Position numbers and translations under genes: made by a program. From the NCBI GenBank assembly GCA_022539475.1, contig VCMS01000072.1:1-64000 (forward strand): 64,000 bases of DNA, given 5' to 3'. The notes under the pieces were generated by a model that worked only from the letters and a program-made list of their open reading frames with translations, did no database searches and was not told where the DNA came from. Each line of letters begins with the position of its first letter. Position 1 is the first letter of the stretch. This document shows positions 1-10,052 of the stretch, piece after piece. Origin of the DNA: Gracilaria domingensis. Its lineage: Eukaryota; Rhodophyta; Florideophyceae; Gracilariales; Gracilariaceae.

Positions 1-812
1 TGGGTTCATGTCAGTGACCAACTGGGTCGCCCCAGTAGATCTGGATGATCCGAACATGGATACCGGTGGAGGCGGCGGGAGCACTCGTCGAGATGGACCA
101 GGAGTTGGTGACGACCTACCGGCGGCGAATCAGGTGTTGCACGCCAGCGGCGGGGTACCCAGGCTCCTGTGGGTTGGAATGTTCCGACTCAAGCGAGTGT
201 TCCGGTGGTGGGTCCGGCCCCTGTAGCGGCTACCGTTCCTTCGGTCCTTCCGGCCCGACAGCTCCGGTCGCTCCGGGAGATTCTCCGGCGAACATCGCGA
301 TGTTGCGCGCCAGTCTCCAGAACGCTGGAATTATCGTGCCCGATCATCTCACCACTATGGCAGGGATACTGGCTTACGCCGTTCCGCACCCTTCGCAGGG
401 TCCCTCCGGTAGCGGCGGTGCCGGTCCCTCATCGGGGGTGTAAGATGACCAGCAGGGCTGGAGGACTTGGTCCTTAGTATAAGATAGAAACAGTAAAACC
501 ATCTAGTGGTAACTTTCCCTTCACCCTTTTGCCTGTTCTCCACGAACTTGATCGATCTTCGATTACTTCTTCACTCACACTGTGTTCAAGTGTACTTCAC
601 TTCTTTGGTGCTTCTTCTACTCTAACCGTTTTAAATCGGTACAACCGGCATTTCGGTATGCTCTTCTTTCTTTCTTCTCACTTCCTCTAGTTAAGTCTTC
701 ACCGCTTCATTGGTCTTCTTCCTTCATTCATCCCCACACAGAAGGGGTCAACTCTCCATTCTGAGTCTTCCGCATCGCGGTATAGTTGAAAGCTCCTCAC
801 CGGGAACGGTTC
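1..812. other. Left edge, mostly unassigned
   Basis: No recognised gene is present. A plus-strand ORF at 45-443 (132 codons) is rich in Pro, Gly and Ser and ends in a Ser/Gly-rich tail. It could be the end of a gag-like or structural ORF, but I recognise no domain. From about 480 to 800 the sequence is pyrimidine-rich with no long ORF. It may be the untranslated 3' part of the minus-strand gypsy element to its right, whose left LTR is not visible in the window. Confidence 0.3.
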
Positions 813-1598
813 TTATCCCACCTGGGCTTGGTCCAGGTTGGACGGCAAGGCTGACCGAGTGCGACGGTGGTATGAAACGATCTTCGACCTAGGTAGGTGC
901 TCGACCGGCTCCATGGTGTCCTCCTCGGCGGAGTAGCCATACCATCGCACTTGGTACAGTACCGTCCCATCGGGGTCTACAACATGACGTACGATACGTT
1001 CGATCACGTATTCCTGCGGGTACACCTCGGTGTTTGACTGCTCTCCTTCACCCATTGTGGTTCCGTACCTTCGAGGGTGGCGAGGTGGTGGCCGGCTAAC
1101 CTCTAGAGGGGTTCCTCTTGGACTTAACCAGTCACGACTCACTAGGAGTTCCTCGCTGCACGACAACTACAACTTACGCCAGGAGCGTCCAATCTTCAAC
1201 CTGAAAGGTTCTTCTTGAATACTCTCCTTCTTGAGTCTGACGAGCTTCGGCTCGTTTTGGTTGAGCTTCCGACCGTCCAACGGTAGCTTCGGGATTCTGA
1301 GCTCCCTCTTGCTATCCAGAAGGATCGTCCGTGCGACGGAGAACGGGCAGGGTTTCGCTCGTGCGCCATGGAGGCGGATTGACCAATCACGGTGCATATC
1401 GCGGCCTTCTGGTTGGCCAGGCGGTGGCACGTGTGAGCCACGCGTTACCCTAACAGGTGTCCGTTCGCCTACGGTTGGCGACCGTACATCGCGCACCGTG
1501 CACGTGTGGTACTCGCGCACGCGACTTACTGTCAGCAGTTCCCCGCGTCGGCGGTGCTCTCCGTACGTCACCACGTCACACAACGTGTTACTCTCCAC
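813..1598 (-). CDS. Chromodomain segment downstream of gypsy pol
   Basis: Two ORFs lie in one frame, separated by a single stop codon at 1167-1169. The upstream part (1598-1170) is basic and unrecognised. The downstream part (1166-813) contains a chromodomain-like block with the pattern YVIERIV, then YQVRWYGY, then a run of acidic residues. Chromodomains at the C-terminus of Ty3/gypsy integrases bind modified histones and steer integration. The segment is in a different frame from the end of pol at 1748, so it is either a separate ORF or was disconnected by an indel. The position supports membership of the element at 1.7-9.5 kb. Confidence 0.55.
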
Positions 1599-1747
1599 TT
1601 GGGTGTGTCATGAGTCTTCTGCCACGCGGCGTGGGTGCACCATCGACGGTTTCCAAACTCGTACTTCGTACTTCACCTTTCCAAGGTTGTTTTCCCAAAT
1701 AATACGCGGGTAAGTACGACTTCTCGTTTCCTCAAACCACGGCGTGG

Positions 1748-4171
1748 TTAACACCGGTCGGTAACATTGAGCTGATCTACCGCTTGCGGCTCTGCGTTCT
1801 CCGGGAAGCCCGGGTCTACAGATACTGTCTTCTCCGCTCTGCGGGTGGTGACCTCACTCAGTTGTGGTGTTCCCGACGGGGTTACGTTATCCACAGCGGT
1901 GTGTACCCCTTGGGTGGGTCGTGTCGTTTCCAGCGCATTGCTCAACGAACTCGACGGAGTATCACCACGAGGTACAGCGCCTCGGCGCACCACAACGCTA
2001 TCGGTAGAGACCGCGAGATTGGTGGCGGTACCTTGCGACACAGTGTGACCGTGCGACGCCGGTGTAACGGGTTCCGTACTTTCCTCCCCCTCCTTAGGCG
2101 GTGGCACGGGAGCCACGACGTCCGGTGGGGGGTCAACTCTAGTTGAGTTTTCCTCTTCGTCTCCCGCAACGGGTTGTGCTACCCGCGTGGGTGATTCTGA
2201 CTTCGGTAGATCCGATAAGCCGCGATCAGGGCGGAGAGTCGCAGGGCGCGAAGATACGACCTGTTCGTCCCCTGTAGCTTCACCCAGTTGGGTGTTAACG
2301 TGAACGTAGGGTGGTGGTGCCAGCGCGACACGGTCTAACGATATCCGTTCGTGGAGATTATTGATATCCAATACTACGGTATCGTCCGTGACGGAAATAA
2401 CCTTGTAGGGTCCTTCCGCGATAGGCGAGAGCTTGTGGCGGCGTTCCTTCTCCGGATTATAGTATTCTTTGCGGAGAAATACCATATCGTCTGGTTTGAC
2501 CTTTGGTAATGGGGTCTTAACCTTCGCATCGAAGTTGCGCTTATAAGCGGCCTGCGCCTTATCCATCGCTGTGCGAGCGACCGGTACCATTTTGGTTAAC
2601 CAATCCTTCCAAGCGTTCCTGTATAACCCAACAGACGGGTACGTAGAAAGCGTTTCTTGAGCCTCGATTGCAACCGGTGGCGGTACTCTTGACAATACCA
2701 ACTCAAAAGGTGCTAGCTTCGTTACCCGGTGGACTTGGGTGTTGTACGCATACGTAATAGCGTCCGTATACAAATCCCAATCCTTAGGATGATCTGCCAC
2801 ATAAGATCTTAATGCATTCAGCATGGTACGGTTAAATCGTTCTACCTGACCATTTGTTTGGGGGTGGTAGGTGGTCGTAAATAGATTCTTGACACTCAAG
2901 ATCCGACAGACGTCCTGGAAAAACTTCGACGTGAACTGTGAACCGTTATCTGATAATAGATGAACCGGTGGACCGTACACAAAGACCCAGTGGGTGACAA
3001 AAGCTTGTGCAACCACGGTGGCCGTAATCCGTTTCAGCGGGACTGTCCGTACCAACTTAGAGAACCGATCGGTGATAACCAGAAGGTATCGATTACCTCT
3101 TGCGGTTCTGATCAATTCACCTAAGATATCGATAGCGATAAACTCCAAAGGAGACCGTGCTGGGAACAGCGTTAACTTCTTCGAGTACTTACGAAGTTTC
3201 ACGTTATTCTTAGCGCACTCGGTGCAAGAGCGTCGTACTGCGTAGCAGTCCAATGCCATTGACGGCCAGTAAAAATCCCTACGCAGGGTCAAGTATAGTT
3301 TTCGACCTCCTGGGTGGGCTCCTACCTTCACATAGTGTGTCATTACCAACACACGGTTTTGCAGCGAGTATGGGACCACAATTTGGGTATACGCTTCGAC
3401 CAACCTAACCAGGTACCCCTGATCGTTAACCTGAAAAGGTATACGATCTCCTCCATTGAGACGAGCGCGAATTCGCGTACAAAACTCATCCGTTTGCTGT
3501 TCTCGGATCATCTCCTCGGGAGTGATGGGTACAAAAGATCCAGTCAAGGGATCCAACTTCTCAGAAGTGAGCAGGATGTCGTCACAGATGTCATCCGACA
3601 AAGATTCGACCCAACCTGCTTGTTCTTCCACCATAAAGCATGGTATGTCCAGATCGTCAACTGGTGCCGCTTCTGCATCTGTCCCCAAGCGGGAGAGTGC
3701 ATCTGCCTGCAGATTCAACGTTCCTTTTTTGTACGTAACTGTGAAATCGAACTCCGATAACCTCAAGCGCCAACGCATCAAGCGTCCTGATGGTTCCGAG
3801 ATTTCCATGAGCCATCGGAGAGATGAGTGGTCCGTATGTACCGTAAAATGGTTGCCCATAAGATATGGTCTCAGTGTAGTTAGAGCCCATACAACGGCTA
3901 AGCACTCTTTCTCCGAAACTGAGTAGTTACGTTCGTGTACGTTCAAGGATCGCGACCAGTATCCAATTGGATGTCTCACGCCGTCTTCCGTGACCTGAAA
4001 CAGGGCGCAACCAACCTGGTGTGCACTGGCGTCAGTGTCTACTTCGAATGGAAGTCCTAGCTTAGGCAAAGCCAAGATTGGCGGTGACGTTACTGCGTCA
4101 ATTAATGCCGAAAAAGCAGACGCTTCCGCGTCGCCTAGGGGTTCCAGTTGAACTGGTTGACCTTTTCTCAA
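1748..4171 (-). CDS. pol: Ty3/gypsy pol, RNase H and integrase part
   Basis: This 807-codon frame begins inside the RT/RNase H connection. RNase H follows (FEVDTDAS near residue 45, then the TDHSSLRWL motif near 115). Integrase comes next: an HHCC zinc-binding region around residues 280-320 ending in CTEC, and a DDE core with AIDILGEL, LLSDNGSQF and PQTNGQVERFNRTM. The last 170 residues are a low-complexity extension rich in Pro, Thr and Glu. The first Met is probably not a true start. The preceding RT frame stops at 4168 while overlapping this one, and one missing T in a short T run near 4172 would explain the break. That could be a real mutation or an assembly error. Confidence 0.9.
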   Translation of the reverse strand: MRKGQPVQLEPLGDAEASAFSALIDAVTSPPILALPKLGLPFEVDTDASAHQVGCALFQVTEDGVRHPIGYWSRSLNVHERNYSVSEKECLAVVWALTTLRPYLMGNHFTVHTDHSSLRWLMEISEPSGRLMRWRLRLSEFDFTVTYKKGTLNLQADALSRLGTDAEAAPVDDLDIPCFMVEEQAGWVESLSDDICDDILLTSEKLDPLTGSFVPITPEEMIREQQTDEFCTRIRARLNGGDRIPFQVNDQGYLVRLVEAYTQIVVPYSLQNRVLVMTHYVKVGAHPGGRKLYLTLRRDFYWPSMALDCYAVRRSCTECAKNNVKLRKYSKKLTLFPARSPLEFIAIDILGELIRTARGNRYLLVITDRFSKLVRTVPLKRITATVVAQAFVTHWVFVYGPPVHLLSDNGSQFTSKFFQDVCRILSVKNLFTTTYHPQTNGQVERFNRTMLNALRSYVADHPKDWDLYTDAITYAYNTQVHRVTKLAPFELVLSRVPPPVAIEAQETLSTYPSVGLYRNAWKDWLTKMVPVARTAMDKAQAAYKRNFDAKVKTPLPKVKPDDMVFLRKEYYNPEKERRHKLSPIAEGPYKVISVTDDTVVLDINNLHERISLDRVALAPPPYVHVNTQLGEATGDEQVVSSRPATLRPDRGLSDLPKSESPTRVAQPVAGDEEENSTRVDPPPDVVAPVPPPKEGEESTEPVTPASHGHTVSQGTATNLAVSTDSVVVRRGAVPRGDTPSSSLSNALETTRPTQGVHTAVDNVTPSGTPQLSEVTTRRAEKTVSVDPGFPENAEPQAVDQLNVTDRC

Positions 4172-6206
4172 AAGGTGGTTAAGGGGGTCGCAATATCTGC
4201 GAAGTTCGGGACAAAACGCCGATATACATTACAAAGACCCAGAAAACTGCGGAGTTCCGTTTGTGTCGTAGGGTGTTTCGCTTCCTTCAGCGACTTCACG
4301 CGAACTGCGTCAACTGAGAGCTGTCCAGGTCGAATGATATGCCCTAGGTATTTGACAGAATCTGTGAAGAACTCGCACTTCTTGAGTTTCAGCGTAATGC
4401 CCGCGTCCCTGAGGACTCTCATGACGTCCCGGACGTGTGTTAAGTGGTCATCAAGGTTATCGGAGAACACGATGATATCGTCAAGATACACCAAGCAGGT
4501 CTTCCACTTGAATCGAGCCAAGAGGATATCGATAGCACGTTGAAACGTAGCCGGCGCGTTGGTTAATCCGAACGGCATTCGTTTAAACCGGTACAAACCT
4601 TGGTGGCACACAAAAGCAGTTTTGTCCTTATCCTTTTCACGGATCGGAACTTGCCAGTATCCCCAATTGGCATCCAAGGCGGTGAACACTGTAGCACTCC
4701 CAAGCGAGTCAATGTATTCGTCCATCCTGGGTATGGGATAAACGTCTTTGACGGTGACCGAATTTAGACGACGGTAATCAATACAGAATCGCCACGATCC
4801 GTCCGCTTTTGGAACTAGCACCACGGGTGAGGCCCAAGCGGATTGAGCCGCCTCTATGACGCCAGCGCGTAACATCTTCTCAACCTGAGATTGCTCTTCT
4901 TCCCTAGCTTTGGGACCAGCCCGGTATGGGTGTTGGGAAATGGGGCTAGTACCTGGAAGTAGGTCAATACGGTGTTCCGTGATTCCAATTGTCCCGAGGG
5001 ATCCATCCCACATGGGTGTGAACTCCCTCAACATTTCTCTTAGCTTACCTCTATGAGATTCAGGTACATGATTAAAATTCAACTGTTCCAGTTCCTTGAC
5101 AGGGTCTGTATCTTCCGTTCCTGGTGGCAACGCTTTACCCTCGGTGGGTGCCAGCGATTCGGTAACTTCGCTCGCCGGGGTAACCGATGCGGTAAACGCG
5201 GTTTCCGCTGATCCCTCCCCCTCCTTAGCATCGGTTATACCGAGAACATCCGCAACGGGTATCTTCGTCGGTACGATAGCAGCAGGGTGTGGGAGAGTGG
5301 TACCAAGGATTTGGTTTTTAGCTAACCACTGTCGGGTTGTGCCAAAGTTGGCGACCAAAACTCTGAATGGTTTGTCGGGTTCCACCGAGATTACTCCGTT
5401 CGCCAAAGCGAGTTGCTTCTGATCATACAATGATGGCAATGGTTGTACCACACGTAGGCCAGACTGCTTAGTAGTTATGGTGACCCAAACTTGGGATTGC
5501 GCAGGGATTGCGATGGCATGAGCCACATGGAGCTTAGATGATACCGGGTCGACGGTTGGAACTTCCTGTGCAGCAGGGAGCGGGACGCGCTTGCGTGTAG
5601 CTCTCTTTAGCGGTTTCCTTACAATCGGTATTTCGGAACCATCATCCATGGTAACAACTCGAGCTCGAGGTCGAATCGCTTCAACAAAACGATCACAAAA
5701 GTCACAACCGAGTATCACCGGTGCGGCAATGCTTTTGCAAACCATGAAATCCACTTTAACCATACAGGTTCCTAATCGTACCATGAGAGGTATGTACCCA
5801 AGAGTACGCAACGGGTTATTGTTGGCATCCGCGATATCCAAACCTGGACCATGACGAATTTCATCCCGTAGCGCGGGTGGCACCAACTCAAGGTGAATCA
5901 GGTTCGGTGCAGCTCCTGTATCCAACACAGACAACTGTCGAACCATGAACTGGTTAGACAAGCCAAGATCGGCATAAACTTTGTAGTTTCTCTTGGCCAT
6001 CACAAGAACTCTTTCCGGAATACGGAGATTACGGGACCGTATCCACGGACGACGTAGAACCGAAAGGTGTTCTGAGCTCACGTCAGTTTTAGCCGCTATC
6101 CTTGAAAGGATTCTAACAGCTGGGGAGCGAAGCTGTGACGCCTCGGGCGCCTTTAACTTCGGCTCGGAAGGCGCCCCTCCCGTAGGGGAAACTCCCGAAG
6201 TCAGTT
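4168..6206 (-). CDS. pol: Ty3/gypsy pol, protease and reverse transcriptase part
   Basis: The frame is open from the gag/pol overlap. An aspartic protease has its active site at LDTGAAPN, about 50-60 residues after position 6081. The reverse transcriptase follows with WRFCIDYRRLN, FTALDANWGYWQV and the catalytic VYLDDIIVFS. The frame ends at an early stop just after the RT thumb (RSFLGLCNVYRRFV). There is no convincing ATG near the start. The frame continues upstream without stops into the end of gag, one base back (-1), which fits translation as a Gag-Pol fusion. The protein would act in the cytoplasmic virus-like particle. Confidence 0.9.
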
Positions 6207-6210
6207 TTTC
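6201..6210 (-). promoter_or_regulatory. Probable -1 ribosomal frameshift site, element 1
   Basis: On the minus strand the gag frame reads CAG AAA AAC TGA. The pol frame is open in the -1 phase at this point and stays open into protease. GAAAAAC resembles the slippery heptamer X XXY YYZ but has G rather than A at the first base. It sits directly before the gag stop at 6201-6203. Frame relation and position are seen directly. Function is inferred. Confidence 0.5.
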
Positions 6211-8270
6211 TGAACGGGGCTCACCGAATTCGGTGCGTGAACTCCGTTCGGGGGGCCTAACTGAACCCCATGCGTGGGTACTTCGCCTTGAACCTGGTTC
6301 GAAGGTGCCTGTGCCGGAACGGAGGGCTGAGCATAGACCGGAACCGGTAATCCAAGTTCAGCTCTGGCCTTATCATATTCCTTTCGTGGAACAGATTCCT
6401 TTTCCTCGGGCGTGAGGGCGTCGTAATACGCAATAATTTTCGGCCTGTGCGACGGCGGAAATACGCACTGCGTCGATACGTGACCTGGAAGGTAGCACTG
6501 GTAACATATGACCGAGGCCGGTTTGTCGCGAGGGCGATTGTCCACTCGACGTTGTGGTGCTGTGTCCTTCCACCCTGGACGGTTCAGACGCGACGAATTG
6601 TTAGCGTAAGGCAGCGGGGCTGCAGGCACCCGGACACCTTGGGCATACAATGCGGGGTCTTCTTCCGTGCTCGGAATCGAGGTTGACGGCAGGTCCGTAG
6701 ATCCGTAAGAATCGGGGTTACTTCCGATGAAGTGGACGTTATCAGCGTCACCGACAGCGGTTTCACGTCGCAAAACCGACATCGATGGTGACGAACTCTC
6801 CGCGAGTAGCGCTTTCGAGCGGCGCTGCCCCGGGTTGCGGGCTCGATACGTCTCTCCTTCCGCCTGGGCGTAATTAACCAACTCTAGGTACGTCATTCGG
6901 CGTTTTTCCTCGCGTCGGCGAGCGACCAACGACCGAATGGTGGGGTCCAAACCATCAACAAACATGGTACACCGCTCCTGTGCGGAATACACATTACCAC
7001 ATCGGTGAAACGCTTTGTTCAACCGCGTTGAATAAACCGTTTCAGATTCTCCACTCTTCTGTCTAGTGTCGCGAACAGCAAGAGTAGCGCTGTAAATCGC
7101 GTTGGAAGTCGCGTACGACCTGAGAAGGTAGTTCACGGCTTCCGGCCAACACGTGACTCCTCCTTCCGAGGCTCTCGAGGTTCCTCGAACTGAGTTGTAC
7201 TGATCTTCCGCAGTCCCTGTTAGGAAGTACGGCAGTGCCACATATGCCTGTGCTTCACTCATACCGAGTATATCGGCCTCCTGGACGAACCTGGCAAGGA
7301 AATCCAAGACAAGGATAGGATCTGTCCCCGAGAACTTCCTTGTTTCAAGGGTAACATTCAACCTTCGAATGTAGTCCTTCACCTTACCGGTTCCTCGCGA
7401 GGAGCGATTCGAAGTAACATCCTCCAACCGATAATAGCGGTACGACAACAGCTTTGTGTAGAGCGGGTCCGTCGGCTTTAACTCTTTGAGTCCCAAGTGG
7501 CGCCGTCCTTTCACGCGTGATCTCATCACTGCCTGAGTAGACTGCGTCGCTTTCGACCGTGTCGAACGTGACCTATGACGGTTGTCATCACTATCAGATG
7601 AATCTGACGAACTGTCTTCAGTCATGCCGCTCGAGTCAGAGCGCGATGAATCCGAATCATAGTGAACTCGTTTTGGGTGTCGACGTTTCTGCTTCACCGA
7701 ACGATGGTCTTCATCCGCAGATGGATTTCCTTGAGGAACCTGTGCGTCCACAGCTTCATCCATACGGATTGTATCCTCCAGCGTTTCCAAGCGCGAACGA
7801 ATTCGACCGATATCGGTGCGCATTTCCTCGACAAATGCCCGGTACTCCGTGACGAAGACGTCTGGGGTACCCAGATTTTCCATAATGGAATTCACGTCCC
7901 TTCTCAGAAGACGTAAGTCTCCTGAGACATCCCTCACCTGGGCATTATCAACCTGCGTCCTCAACGAGGTAACATCCTGTAGGAGTTCCACGTGAGCAGC
8001 GTGATTAATATCCAAGCGGGATTCCAACCTAGCCAACTCGGCTACGGTAGCAGCGTTAGGGTTAACCATGGATGGTGTCTCAACGACGGGTTGAGCAGAA
8101 CCCACGTTTTCCTTAGGTGCTTCCGTAACTGAGCGCGTTCTCCGGGGGCGGGGTACGACCTCAAGAGGTTGCGCCTCATCTGGGATAGACCGGGACGTCG
8201 GTGCAACGGGTGGAACCGCAGCTGACGACCGCGCTGAACCAGCTCGAGAACCTCGAGGCGGTTGCGGCAT
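6201..8270 (-). CDS. gag: Ty3/gypsy Gag
   Basis: The ORF encodes about 689 residues from the first ATG at 8270; the open frame extends back to 8339 without another ATG. The N-terminal 200 residues are low-complexity followed by a heptad-rich coiled coil (AELARLESRLDIN). A Ser/Asp-rich stretch and an Arg/Ser patch come next. A retrotransposon gag/capsid-like domain follows around residues 280-460. The zinc knuckle CYQCYLPGHVSTQC (CX2CX4HX4C) is near residue 590. Gag forms the particle and packages RNA. The frame is intact and ends at the probable frameshift site shared with pol. Confidence 0.9.
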   Translation of the reverse strand: MPQPPRGSRAGSARSSAAVPPVAPTSRSIPDEAQPLEVVPRPRRTRSVTEAPKENVGSAQPVVETPSMVNPNAATVAELARLESRLDINHAAHVELLQDVTSLRTQVDNAQVRDVSGDLRLLRRDVNSIMENLGTPDVFVTEYRAFVEEMRTDIGRIRSRLETLEDTIRMDEAVDAQVPQGNPSADEDHRSVKQKRRHPKRVHYDSDSSRSDSSGMTEDSSSDSSDSDDNRHRSRSTRSKATQSTQAVMRSRVKGRRHLGLKELKPTDPLYTKLLSYRYYRLEDVTSNRSSRGTGKVKDYIRRLNVTLETRKFSGTDPILVLDFLARFVQEADILGMSEAQAYVALPYFLTGTAEDQYNSVRGTSRASEGGVTCWPEAVNYLLRSYATSNAIYSATLAVRDTRQKSGESETVYSTRLNKAFHRCGNVYSAQERCTMFVDGLDPTIRSLVARRREEKRRMTYLELVNYAQAEGETYRARNPGQRRSKALLAESSSPSMSVLRRETAVGDADNVHFIGSNPDSYGSTDLPSTSIPSTEEDPALYAQGVRVPAAPLPYANNSSRLNRPGWKDTAPQRRVDNRPRDKPASVICYQCYLPGHVSTQCVFPPSHRPKIIAYYDALTPEEKESVPRKEYDKARAELGLPVPVYAQPSVPAQAPSNQVQGEVPTHGVQLGPPNGVHAPNSVSPVQKN

Positions 8271-8396
8271 ACTGGAAACCAGTAGGCAATCTGATCCAGA
8301 TGATCCAGTTAAACTCGTACACGAGTCCCCAAAGAACAAGAAAACTCAATAAACCTTCTCGGTAAACCACCACGTCAGCGGTTCACGTTCAAAAGT

Positions 8397-9488
8397 TGTC
8401 AACCTCCAAAACTCTAAAGAGTCCCCTGATCGTTGTCAGAAAACGGTGATCCGTCAACAATCAAGTCAATTCCACGACAGTGACCTAAAACGGTTCTAAG
8501 TCGGGAGACCACTTTGTGGGGCAAACTCGGAAGAGTGAAACCCACCAGACTGTCCGAAGGTCCGCTCTCGTGAGAGATGGCAGACCAGTGACAGAGCTCT
8601 CTGTACCACCGTAACTCGGTTGTAAGGCCGAAGTGGCAACTGGCTATACCTACAGAGGTGATAGGCCACGTGGTGAGGAAACGATGAGAAACTCCAGAGA
8701 TGGGGTGGTATCGGCAACGATGAAACACGACCAACGACAGGTGTAGTCCCGAGAGGGAAAGCAACAGAAAACAACAACCAAACAACACCCACACGCGACG
8801 GGTAGGGCCTCCTCGGCACTGTGCCCGGAGCGGGGCGAGATCCTCCAACGGTAATGCACGGGTTTCCGTAAACACGGCAAAACTCTATACAGAGTCGGAT
8901 CACTTCGTAATGTAGTCCTATACCTCCTCGGTACGACCCTCAGGTCCCGACATCAAGGACAGATGTTCCTCAAAGGTACCGAGAGGGTAGGACCACCGTA
9001 ACCAGACGTGGCTATACTCGCGAGAGTGATAACCCACGTAGGCGGTTGGCGCCAGAGCCTCACTCGTGTAGAGTCCACTCGGGAGAGCGCTACTCGACAA
9101 AGAGTTCACTTAGAAGTGCTCGGGTTGACTTTACAAAGGTGCTCGCGACGACGAGGTCGAGCTCACCTAAGTAGGTCTAAACTAACTATGTACACGTGGT
9201 GCACACCCGCAGGGGTCCGTACACGTGGCTAGCCCAGTGTCAGGCACCTCAGGTGCACTACCTATTGTCCCGTAATATGCACACACACGGTGGTGTAGTA
9301 CACGCGTCCACCTAGCGGTATTGGCCAGCAATGGCAACCCTGATTACAGGTAACTGTGGGAAAGCCATTCCAAAAGTAACCGCCAAAATTGGGTCCAACT
9401 CATAACTCTTCGAGTGCATCCTCGTATCACTCCCCTGAGTATATGAGGCGCATCATCCTGATAACCACGCAAAATGCGTTGCTCTACA
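8397..9488 (-). repeat. Right-hand (5') LTR of gypsy element 1, inner edge approximate
   Basis: The outer edge is set by similarity to the LTRs at 21,658 and 30,835. All three end on the plus strand in GCGTTG followed by seven bases ending in ACA, so the LTR begins TGTAG on the transcribed strand. Internal blocks such as GTACACGTGG and ACCTACAGAGGT are also shared, so this is a related LTR family. The inner edge near 8397 is a guess, because I could not fix a convincing primer-binding site. The matching left LTR lies outside the window. Bases 9489-9493 (GAGTC) would be one copy of the target duplication. Confidence 0.6.
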
Positions 9489-9504
9489 GAGTCGTCCCGA
9501 CTCG

Positions 9505-10017
9505 TTAGTTGTTGGGCGTACCATTCGGAACAGGATGATTTTGAAACTGTCCTGGAGGGTTAGGGAAGAGAACCATATTGGAATGCGGTTCAAACGTTAT
9601 GGAAAGATCAGTATTATCTCCAAATTCCTCGATGTGTAGAATAGCACTTTCAATTGTATTCAAGAATGTATCTCCGGGGTCCGGCGAGAGGTGACCAAAC
9701 TGAGATACCAGGTAAGAGAATAGGAATAGAACGAACTCTTCATGAATATCTTCAAGTGTGCCATCTTCATAAGCTTTGAATAGCTTTCTTAGCATGATCG
9801 CATTCTCTGGGGTTAGAAATGGTCCTCGAACTTGCAGAAAGGCAAAGCAAATATGACATGAGGCCCATGCAAGACGAAATCTCTCGAAAGGTTCATCGGT
9901 AATACCATCAAACCAGGTAAGCATCCTTCGTCCCCCAAGAACTATACGACTGTAGAACTGACTGGCGTTGTCGAGTTGCAGATTGTTCGCGATGTTCGGC
10001 TGTCCGTTGTTCGTCAT
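9505..10017 (-). CDS. Third ORF downstream of pol, unknown family
   Basis: The ORF encodes 170 residues from the ATG at 10,017, 36 bases after the pol stop at 10,053. I recognise no known domain. Visible landmarks are LGGRRMLTWFDGI near residue 20, RLAWASCHICFAFLQVRGP near 45, a helical acidic middle, and LFPNPPGQFQNHPVPNG near the C-terminus. There is no signal peptide and no clear membrane span, so it does not look like an envelope protein although it occupies the env position. A diverged relative is at 19,293-19,824. The frame is intact, which argues for selection or recent activity. It could be a captured host gene, an accessory retrotransposon protein, or a chance neighbour truncated by element 1, whose LTR begins 16 bases after the stop. 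Confidence 0.7.
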   Translation of the reverse strand: MTNNGQPNIANNLQLDNASQFYSRIVLGGRRMLTWFDGITDEPFERFRLAWASCHICFAFLQVRGPFLTPENAIMLRKLFKAYEDGTLEDIHEEFVLFLFSYLVSQFGHLSPDPGDTFLNTIESAILHIEEFGDNTDLSITFEPHSNMVLFPNPPGQFQNHPVPNGTPNN

Positions 10018-10052
10018 TGTTGGTGATGGGTGGTTACTGGGCACGGGAATGT

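Noticed and set aside
8414..8903. Minus-strand ORFs of 135-153 residues in the LTR region
   Set aside because: The overlapping frames are Leu/Ser/Cys-rich with no domain, and the stretch matches a related LTR, so they are chance ORFs.
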